From NCBI GenBank assembly GCA_021205485.1, contig JAJPXK010000046.1:1-6067 (forward strand): a DNA stretch of 6,067 nt, written 5' to 3'. The translations under genes were made by a program, and so were the position numbers. How positions within the stretch are numbered: position 1 is the stretch's first letter; each line of letters starts with the position of its first letter. Under the pieces are notes generated by a model that had not been told where the DNA came from, made no database searches, and worked only from the letters and a program-made list of their open reading frames with translations. Source of the DNA: Clostridia bacterium. GTDB lineage: Bacteria > Bacillota > Clostridia > Christensenellales > Borkfalkiaceae. Positions 1 through 4,380 of this stretch are shown here, in pieces.

Positions 1-19
1 AAAAAGTACAATTATTTCT

Positions 20-44
20 AATTCTTAATTCATAATTCTTAATT
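20..44. repeat. AT-rich short direct repeat
   Basis: The 11-mer AATTCTTAATT occurs at 20-30 and again at 34-44, a 14-bp period. It lies just beyond the stop codon of the minus-strand gene at 48-992. Similar AATTC/TTAATT tandem tracts are common between genes in AT-rich Firmicutes, as I recall. No hairpin with a T-run is visible, so it is not a convincing terminator for that gene. Confidence 0.6.
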
Positions 45-47
45 GAC

Positions 48-992
48 TTACCCGTTTTCGATTTTTATCGAAACGCCCGTGCCTGCGTCCTGGTACATTA
101 TCCAGTAGCCGCCGTTTGAAACGGGGATATACCCCGCCATGCCCTTTAAACTTTCGGGCGGGGTTTCGGGGTTTTCAGAAGGCGCCCCGTAACAGATATA
201 CCTCGGCTTTTCGTCCATAAAAATCACGCCGAATACATAAAATTTACCCTTTTTATAGCTGATTTTAGCCCAGCGGGAATTTTCTACCACCCTCTCAAGC
301 TCCTTTTCTTCGGGATATGTACTAAAAATCCTCTCTATCTCGGGCTTCATCCTCTCGTAAAAGCCTACGTCTCCGGCCAGCGGAATTTCCTTCGCCTCGT
401 CTTCCCGCTCTTTTTCGCAGGCTACTCCTTCGTCTTCCTGCTCCTGGCGTACGCCGACAAAATCTTCATTTTCTGCGCCGCGCACCTCTTCTTTTTCTTC
501 CTCTTTATCCTCGCGTACAGGGCCGCCGCCCTCATCGCCGATAGGGTTTTTGTCTCTTTCATAATAATTTTCCTCAGCCAACGCCTCGTCGTCGTAGGCG
601 GCGTTTTCGCCCTCGCAGACCATTTCGCTCTTTTCCACCGCCCGCCTCGCGAAGTCGGCGGCATAGCGGTAATCGCCGCATATTGCCGTGGCAATTAAAT
701 TAACTTCGCCCTTTAAAACAAAGCAGACGGCGGCGGCGAAGCCGTAAGAGGTATCAACCTCGCTCTCCCCTTTAAAGCCCTCTTTGTCGAACACCTCCTC
801 GCGGGCCCCGTCGGATACGGCGAAAACGTACCGCCCTTCGCTAAGAGGGGCAAAATTTATCAGCGTAACCTCTATCTGCAAAAAATTGCCGTATTTTTCT
901 GTCTTGATAAGTCCCGACAAAACGCCCCCGTCGGTAGAAAAACCGCTCTTTTCTCCCCGTATCACGGCTATATTTTTGGTATATCCTGCCAC
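48..992 (-). CDS. Hypothetical protein: two conserved-looking domains joined by an acidic linker
   Basis: I do not recognise a named family or a function for this 314-residue protein. The start is a GTG (992-990), preceded by GAGGGG at 1004-999 with 6-nt spacing. The overlapping ATG at 994 is in another frame. Three parts are visible. Residues 1-118 look beta-rich and contain the run NFAPLSEGRYVFAVSDG (about 46-62). Residues about 120-205 are low-complexity and rich in Glu/Asp with Lys/Arg, probably a disordered linker. Residues 208-314 form a compact aromatic and glycine-rich domain with KGKFYVFGVIF, PRYICYGAP, a second Pro/Glu segment and GGYWIMYQDAGTG. The C-terminal motifs remind me of uncharacterised clostridial proteins, from memory only. 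There is no signal peptide or membrane segment, so it is probably cytoplasmic. It is divergent from pckG and separated from it by 232 bp carrying palindromes that might regulate both. The gene is very likely real because frame, ribosome site and domain-like composition agree. Confidence 0.85.
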   Translation of the reverse strand: MAGYTKNIAVIRGEKSGFSTDGGVLSGLIKTEKYGNFLQIEVTLINFAPLSEGRYVFAVSDGAREEVFDKEGFKGESEVDTSYGFAAAVCFVLKGEVNLIATAICGDYRYAADFARRAVEKSEMVCEGENAAYDDEALAEENYYERDKNPIGDEGGGPVREDKEEEKEEVRGAENEDFVGVRQEQEDEGVACEKEREDEAKEIPLAGDVGFYERMKPEIERIFSTYPEEKELERVVENSRWAKISYKKGKFYVFGVIFMDEKPRYICYGAPSENPETPPESLKGMAGYIPVSNGGYWIMYQDAGTGVSIKIENG

Positions 993-1031
993 ATTAAACC
1001 CCTCGCGTTATAAATTTTGCTTTTATTACAT

Positions 1032-1062
1032 AATATACTTAAAACACACGCCTAAATTGCAA
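1032..1062 (-). promoter_or_regulatory. Weak candidate promoter of the hypothetical gene at 48-992
   Basis: On the minus strand TTGCAA (1062-1057) is followed after 19 nt by TATATT (1037-1032), with TATTAT three bases further on. The -35 candidate is one half of the 18-bp palindrome at 1056-1073. The 19-nt spacer is longer than the 17-nt optimum, so this is tentative. Confidence 0.3.
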
Positions 1063-1073
1063 AATTTTGCAAT
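1056..1073. promoter_or_regulatory. Perfect 18-bp palindrome, candidate operator 1
   Basis: ATTGCAAAATTTTGCAAT is its own reverse complement over all 18 bases. It lies in the divergent intergenic region, overlapping a possible -35 box of the minus-strand gene. Its core GCAAAATTTTGC (1059-1070) differs by one base from a second site at 1165-1176 inside the pckG promoter. The size and symmetry suit a dimeric helix-turn-helix repressor. The sequence does not match the CcpA cre, Rex or CcpN consensus as I know them, so no regulator is named. Confidence 0.5.
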
Positions 1074-1155
1074 AAAATAAATAAGTTTAGCGTTTAACAA
1101 AAAATGTTTATAACTGACCACATATCCGCGGCAGGCAAAAAACATAAAAAAATAA

Positions 1156-1184
1156 TTGCCTTACGCAAAGTTTTGCCGTATAAT
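1156..1184 (+). promoter_or_regulatory. Sigma-A promoter of pckG
   Basis: TTGCCT (1156-1161; four of six match TTGACA) and a perfect TATAAT (1179-1184) are separated by exactly 17 nt. Transcription would begin near 1191, giving a leader of about 34 nt before the ATG at 1225. The TTG of this -35 box is also the earliest in-frame start of the pckG reading frame. That upstream start is therefore implausible, because it lies upstream of the transcription start. Confidence 0.85.
1165..1176. promoter_or_regulatory. Candidate operator 2 inside the pckG promoter spacer
   Basis: GCAAAGTTTTGC has 5-bp inverted arms (GCAAA/TTTGC) around a 2-nt centre and matches 11 of 12 bases of the palindrome core at 1059-1070. 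It sits wholly between the -35 and -10 hexamers, where a bound repressor would block RNA polymerase. The role in repression is inferred from position only. Confidence 0.45.
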
Positions 1185-1212
1185 TAACATGACACGAAAT
1201 TTGATTTGTAAA

Positions 1213-1218
1213 GAGGAG
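1213..1218 (+). promoter_or_regulatory. Ribosome-binding site that fixes the pckG start
   Basis: GAGGAG lies 6 nt before the ATG at 1225. It selects that ATG over the in-frame TTG 69 nt upstream, which overlaps the -35 box and has no Shine-Dalgarno sequence. Confidence 0.9.
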
Positions 1219-1224
1219 TTTATT

Positions 1225-3045
1225 ATGGCACTTACAAAAAATCAAAAGATTCTCTCGTTTGTAGAGGAAAGCGCCAACCTTGCTCAACCCGACTATATCG
1301 TCTGGATAGACGGCAGTCAGAAACAGATAGACGAATTGAGAAAGGAAGGGGTGTATTCCGGCGAACTTATTAAACTTAACGAAAATTTGCTTCCCGACTG
1401 CTACCTTCACCGCACAAAGGTGAACGACGTGGCTCGCGTGGAAGACAGAACTTTTATATGTACAACAAAAAAGGAAGACGCGGGCCCTATCAACTACTGG
1501 ATGGATCCTAAACAGGCTCACGAACTCTGTAACGAAATTTCCCGCGGAAGCATGCGCGGCAGAACTATGTACGTTATCCCCTATTCCATGGGCGTAATAG
1601 GCTCTGACTTCGCCCGCTACGGCATAGAAGTAACCGACAGCATCTACGTTGTCCTCAATATGTGCATTATGACGAGGGTAGGCAAAAAGGTGCTTGAAGC
1701 CATCGGCAAAGACAGCGACTTTATAAAGGGCTACCACGCAAAATGCAACGTTGACGCGGATAAGAGATATATAATGCACTTCCCCGAGGAAAATTCCATA
1801 ATCTCGGTCAACTCGGCTTACGGCGGCAACGTGCTTTTAGGCAAAAAGTGCTTCGCCCTGAGAATAGCCTCTTACCTCGGCAAAAACGAGGGCTGGATGG
1901 CAGAGCATATGCTTATTTTAGGCGTCACATTCCCCGACGGCGAAAAGAAATATATAGCGGCGGCGTTCCCCTCGGCCTGCGGAAAAACCAACCTCGCAAT
2001 GCTTATTTCCCCTAAACACTACCTTGAAAAGGGATATAAAGTTGAATGCGTAGGCGACGATATCGCGTGGATAAGGGTAGGCGAAGACGGCAGACTCTGG
2101 GCGGTAAACCCCGAAAACGGCTTCTTCGGCGTTGCCCCCGGCACTAACGAACACTCCAACCCTAACGCCCTGGCTTCAACAAAGCGAGGCACTATATTTA
2201 CCAACGTAGCGTTAAATACCGACGATATGACGGTTTGGTGGGAAGGCCTCAACAAAGACCTGCCCGAACACTGCATAGACTGGACGGGCAAACCCTGGAA
2301 TCCTGAAAAATACGACAAAAAGGATAAATCCACATGCGCGGCTCACCCTAACTCAAGGTTTACCGCTCCCGCGCAGAACTGCCCCTGCATCTCGCCCGAA
2401 TTTGACAGCTTAAAGGGCGTTCCCCTGTCGGCTATAATCTTCGGCGGCAGAAGGGCGACGACTACCCCCCTTGTTTACCAGTCGAGAGACTGGAATCACG
2501 GCGTGTTCGTAGGCAGCGCGATGTCTTCGGAAACTACCGCGGCGGCTACGGGCGCCGTAGGCGTATTGCGTCACGACCCTATGGCTATGAAGCCCTTCGC
2601 AGGCTACCATATGGGCGACTACTTCCAGCACTGGATAGATATGGGCAAGGTTGTAAAAAATCCGCCTAAGATATTCAACGTAAACTGGTTCCGCCAGGAT
2701 AAAGACGGCAACTTCATCTGGCCCGGCTTCGGCGACAATATGAGGGTGCTCGAATGGATTTTGAAACGCTGCGAAGACAGCGTTGACGCGAGGGAGACGG
2801 CCATAGGCTATGTGCCCTACGCTCAGGATATCGACCTTGAAGACCTCGACTACGAAATCGTCCCCGGCAAGAAATTCGGCGCAGACGACCTTGAAGAAAT
2901 CCTCAAGGTAGACGAAACCCGCTGGGCCGCGGAAGCCGAGGAACTTGAAGGTTACTACAACGACGCCATCCAGAGCAGAATTCCTAAAGAACTCTGGGAT
3001 TGCCTTGCAACCTTAAAATCAAACTGTGCCAAAGCTAAAAAGTAA
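1225..3045 (+). CDS. pckG: Phosphoenolpyruvate carboxykinase (GTP)
   Basis: This enzyme (EC 4.1.1.32 family) catalyses oxaloacetate + GTP to PEP + GDP + CO2. In anaerobes it may run in either direction, feeding gluconeogenesis or fixing CO2 into C4 acids. The 606 residues match the usual length of about 600-620. Visible hallmarks are YVIPYSMG (116-123) and GIEVTDS (133-139). GKKCFALRIASYLG (206-219) and EHMLILG (227-233) hold K208 and H228, which align with the Mn2+ ligands. The kinase-1a/P-loop FPSACGKTNLAM (248-259) includes the mobile-loop Cys252, Lys254 and Thr255. VGDDIAW (276-282) carries metal-ligand Asp279. GTNEHSNPNA, NSRFTAPA, FGGRRATTTPLVY (R409/R410) and NVNWFRQDKDGNFIWPGFGDN-type motifs follow. 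No key residue is missing. The nucleotide is GTP because the sequence matches the animal/GTP-type family and not the ATP type. The gene is cytosolic and monocistronic, with its own promoter and terminator. It may be controlled by the palindrome within its promoter. Confidence 0.98.
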   Translation: MALTKNQKILSFVEESANLAQPDYIVWIDGSQKQIDELRKEGVYSGELIKLNENLLPDCYLHRTKVNDVARVEDRTFICTTKKEDAGPINYWMDPKQAHELCNEISRGSMRGRTMYVIPYSMGVIGSDFARYGIEVTDSIYVVLNMCIMTRVGKKVLEAIGKDSDFIKGYHAKCNVDADKRYIMHFPEENSIISVNSAYGGNVLLGKKCFALRIASYLGKNEGWMAEHMLILGVTFPDGEKKYIAAAFPSACGKTNLAMLISPKHYLEKGYKVECVGDDIAWIRVGEDGRLWAVNPENGFFGVAPGTNEHSNPNALASTKRGTIFTNVALNTDDMTVWWEGLNKDLPEHCIDWTGKPWNPEKYDKKDKSTCAAHPNSRFTAPAQNCPCISPEFDSLKGVPLSAIIFGGRRATTTPLVYQSRDWNHGVFVGSAMSSETTAAATGAVGVLRHDPMAMKPFAGYHMGDYFQHWIDMGKVVKNPPKIFNVNWFRQDKDGNFIWPGFGDNMRVLEWILKRCEDSVDARETAIGYVPYAQDIDLEDLDYEIVPGKKFGADDLEEILKVDETRWAAEAEELEGYYNDAIQSRIPKELWDCLATLKSNCAKAKK

Positions 3046-3062
3046 TTTACGTTAAATCATAT

Positions 3063-3098
3063 AAAAGTACGGCTGCCGTCAAGGCCCCGTACTTTTTT
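3063..3098 (+). terminator. Intrinsic terminator of pckG
   Basis: AAAAGTACGG (3063-3072) pairs perfectly with CCGTACTTTT (3087-3096) across a 14-nt loop, and the T-run continues to 3098. It begins 17 bp after the pckG stop codon. Confidence 0.9.
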
Positions 3099-3141
3099 AT
3101 TTATAATGATGGTTTATCCTGTAATTCGTAATCCTGCGTGA

Positions 3142-3202
3142 GGGCATAGCCCGAAACTTTGCACACCTTATTGTAAAAGGTTTCAGATTATATGGTGCAA
3201 AG
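3142..3202. repeat. Hairpin-rich intergenic segment, nested short inverted repeats
   Basis: Three small inverted repeats follow one another. They are GGGC-ATA-GCCC (3142-3152), ACCTT/AAGGT (3165-3169 with 3177-3181), and CTTTGCAC/GTGCAAAG (3157-3164 with 3195-3202), the last enclosing the second. There is no reading frame of note. This is probably degenerate repeat DNA abutting the element at 3220-3273. A small structured RNA cannot be excluded, but no promoter is evident. Confidence 0.4.
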
Positions 3203-3219
3203 CGGAGTGCGTAGCACGC

Positions 3220-3273
3220 AGTCGAAGGATCTCATTCCAACCGCTTTTGTTCCATCGAGGAGATCCTTCGACT
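3220..3273. repeat. Inverted pair of the GATCCTTCGACT dispersed repeat
   Basis: AGTCGAAGGATCTC (3220-3233) and GAGATCCTTCGACT (3260-3273) are perfect 14-bp reverse complements around a 26-nt spacer. The left copy is preceded by GCGGAGTGCGTAGCACGC, which has the look of the longer repeat unit. The right copy continues TTC, matching a third copy at 4215-4228 over 14 bases. This core is, from memory, a very common intergenic repeat in gut bacterial assemblies. It lies in the convergent pckG/queT gap. Confidence 0.7.
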
Positions 3274-3330
3274 TCTAATCAACGGTAAAATAAAAATAGT
3301 GAGTAATTGCTTTAAAAAGGTTAAAATTAA

Positions 3331-3352
3331 GGGCAAGGCTTAATGCCTTGCC
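3331..3352 (-). terminator. Intrinsic terminator of queT
   Basis: GGCAAGGC (3332-3339) and GCCTTGCC (3345-3352) form a perfect 8-bp stem with a 5-nt loop, 13 bp beyond the queT stop codon. Read on the minus strand, the hairpin is followed by CTTAATTTTAACC, a moderately U-rich tail. The plus-strand side also has a T-run after a few bases, so it may work in both directions. Confidence 0.7.
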
Positions 3353-3365
3353 GCTTAAAAATTTT

Positions 3366-3983
3366 TTATTCGTTTGAGGATATGTCGGGGTCAATTTGAT
3401 TTTTTGTGCTATTTTTTTGACCAGCCGTCTGGTACGCGTGAGGCATAAACACGCTTACGCCCTTATTTCTTAATCGCAATATGGCGTAGTACAGGGGAAT
3501 GCCTAAAACATAAATCCACAGGGCCTCGTTCAAAATCATAACGCCGAACTCGTACCAGTAGACAACGTCGGGCGTACCCGCCAGAATCCACACTGCGGGG
3601 ATTATAAAGGCGTTTAAAAGAACAGGGAATATGCCGCCTATCGCCACCCTCAACACGTTATTTTTAATCAGTTTGCCCGTAAGGTAAGTTAAAAACGCCG
3701 CTAAAAGAGTAGCAAGACTGCCTAAAAATATGTCGTACACGCCGTAGCCCGAAAATAAATTGGCGAGAATACAGCCTATGTACAGCGCCGGCACCGTTTC
3801 GGGGAAGAAGAGGGGCAGTATACACAGCGCTTCGGCTGGCCTTATCTGCAATGGCCCGTACGCAAGGCTGCCTAACGACCAGGTAAGCACAACGTACAAC
3901 GCTGCGATTACGCCTGCTCGGCACAGCATTTTAGCGTTCCAGTGAGAGAAATCTCCTGCTATGCCTTTGAATAAAGTTTTCAT
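3366..3983 (-). CDS. queT: QueT family transporter, predicted queuosine-precursor ECF S-component
   Basis: This is a predicted integral membrane substrate-binding subunit of an energy-coupling factor transporter. It takes up a queuosine precursor (queuine or preQ1 type) for modification of tRNA wobble position 34. The 205 residues fit the family. Membrane segments are visible at about 20-40, 52-80, 84-104, 112-136 and 145-170. The family signature YGPLQIRPAEALCILPLF spans 42-59, and GCILANLFSGYG (70-81) followed by DIFLGSLATLLAAFLTYLTG (84-103) is equally typical. The tail after about 172 is hydrophilic. No EcfA/EcfT genes lie in the window, so it presumably uses a shared energising module encoded elsewhere. 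The ATG at 3983 has no good Shine-Dalgarno sequence. A second in-frame ATG at 3929 would remove the 18-residue N-terminal extension, but its ribosome site is no better. The preQ1-I riboswitch and terminator just upstream support the substrate assignment independently. Confidence 0.93.
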   Translation of the reverse strand: MKTLFKGIAGDFSHWNAKMLCRAGVIAALYVVLTWSLGSLAYGPLQIRPAEALCILPLFFPETVPALYIGCILANLFSGYGVYDIFLGSLATLLAAFLTYLTGKLIKNNVLRVAIGGIFPVLLNAFIIPAVWILAGTPDVVYWYEFGVMILNEALWIYVLGIPLYYAILRLRNKGVSVFMPHAYQTAGQKNSTKNQIDPDISSNE

Positions 3984-4006
3984 TTTGTTTTTACGGATAT
4001 CGGCCG

Positions 4007-4038
4007 CAAAATATAAGGGACGGCTTAAAAACCGTCCC
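4007..4038 (-). terminator. Riboswitch-controlled terminator in the queT leader
   Basis: On the minus strand GGGACGG (4038-4032) pairs perfectly with CCGTCCC (4023-4017) around an 8-nt loop, and TTATATTTTG follows. It lies between the preQ1 aptamer and the queT start codon. Its 5' arm and loop include CGGTTTTT (4034-4027), which is complementary to AAAAACCG (4075-4068) in the 3' half of the aptamer. Terminator and antiterminator therefore exclude each other. Binding of preQ1 would favour the terminator. Confidence 0.8.
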
Positions 4039-4061
4039 CGAAAATACTTTTATATCCGTAT

Positions 4062-4105
4062 CTCCTTCGGTTTTTTTAAGGAAGTGTTGAGCCGAAAACC
4101 TTCCT
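4062..4105 (-). promoter_or_regulatory. preQ1-I riboswitch aptamer ahead of queT
   Basis: Read on the minus strand, P1 is AGGAAG (4105-4100) with CTTCCT (4084-4079), six perfect pairs. The loop carries UUCGG (4096-4092), which pairs as the P2 pseudoknot with CCGAA (4070-4066). C4091, directly after it, stands where the preQ1-pairing cytidine lies in the family. The loop ends CAACA before the 3' P1 strand. The A-rich stretch UUAAAAAAA (4079-4071) is the expected A-tract that packs into the P1 minor groove, and GGAG follows P2. Every element of the known class I preQ1 fold (Rfam preQ1-I) is in order and spacing. A queuosine-precursor transporter lies 78 nt downstream, as is usual for this class. 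Control is probably by transcription attenuation through the terminator at 4017-4038. No clear promoter was found upstream. Confidence 0.9.
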
Positions 4106-4108
4106 GTT

Positions 4109-4132
4109 AAAAAGCATTTTTAATGCGTTTTT
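4109..4132. repeat. Short A/T-flanked hairpin just upstream of the riboswitch
   Basis: GCATT (4114-4118) and AATGC (4122-4126) form a stem with a 3-nt loop. It is lengthened by AAAAA (4109-4113) against TTTTT (4128-4132) with one unpaired G. Either strand ends in a T-run, so it could be a weak bidirectional terminator for read-through from jag. It could equally be an extra hairpin in the queT leader. The core has only two G-C pairs. Confidence 0.35.
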
Positions 4133-4212
4133 ATTTGATGTAGCTTTTATAATAAGGTTATTATTTTTAATCTGCTTATGTGCATCCTTCTATGCTGGTC
4201 GCGGGTTCCCGC

Positions 4213-4241
4213 GGGATCCTTCGACTTCGCTCAGGATGACA
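4213..4241. repeat. Full-length copy of the GATCCTTCGACT repeat
   Basis: GATCCTTCGACTTC (4215-4228) repeats 3262-3275 exactly and then continues GCTCAGGATGACA. ATCCT (4216-4220) and AGGAT (4233-4237) form its terminal inverted repeat. Just before it TCCCGCGGGA (4207-4216) is a perfect 10-bp palindrome. Translated, this unit yields the SFDFAQDD-like string often seen in spurious predicted proteins. Confidence 0.7.
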
Positions 4242-4258
4242 AGGGAGAGGCAAATTAT

Positions 4259-4356
4259 GGCTCCCCTATTAGGGGAGCTGGCCTCAGGCCTGAGGGGTTC
4301 TTCTTTATTAAAACCCCTCCGCCACTTTGTGGCCCTCCTCCCCTAACAGGGGAGGC
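4259..4356. repeat. About 98-bp palindromic repeat element with GGGGAG hairpin ends
   Basis: The element is an imperfect inverted repeat built from hairpins. The left end is GCTCCCC-TATTA-GGGGAGC (4260-4278), then the 14-bp palindrome CCTCAGGCCTGAGG (4282-4295). GAGGGGTT (4292-4299) pairs with AACCCCTC (4312-4319) in the centre. GCCAC-TTT-GTGGC (4321-4333) and CCTCCCCT-AAC-AGGGGAGG (4337-4355) form the right end. The right end reverse-complemented resembles the left end. It encodes nothing and has no target duplication that I can see. It fits a REP- or MITE-like dispersed element. It also lies where a terminator for jag would be expected, but neither side has a clean T-run after the stem on the minus strand. 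Confidence 0.75.
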
Positions 4357-4380
4357 TTTTATATTTGATTCAATACCCCC

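Noticed and set aside
784..1080. 98-residue plus-strand open frame over the start of the hypothetical gene
   Set aside because: Lies antisense to a better-supported gene and crosses the AT-rich intergenic region and palindrome; no ribosome site.
1156..1224. In-frame TTG extension of pckG by 23 residues
   Set aside because: The TTG is the -35 hexamer of the pckG promoter and lies upstream of the expected transcription start. The ATG at 1225 has GAGGAG at ideal spacing.
1108..1779. 223-residue minus-strand open frame opposite the start of pckG
   Set aside because: Antisense shadow of a well-conserved enzyme; its start and end have no ribosome site or domain features.
3099..3330. Possible small RNA gene in the pckG-queT gap
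   Set aside because: Inverted repeats are present, but there is no promoter, no tRNA-like fold and no match to a family I know; repeat DNA explains it better.
4146..4180. Possible queT promoter with TATAAA at 4151-4146 (minus strand)
   Set aside because: The -10-like box is reasonable, but no -35 hexamer appears at 16-18 nt upstream, and AT-rich DNA gives such matches by chance.
4337..4360. 8-bp stem followed by CTTTTAT as an intrinsic terminator on the plus strand
   Set aside because: No plus-strand gene precedes it, and it is the right end of the palindromic element. On the minus strand the stem is followed by AGGGCC, not a T-run.
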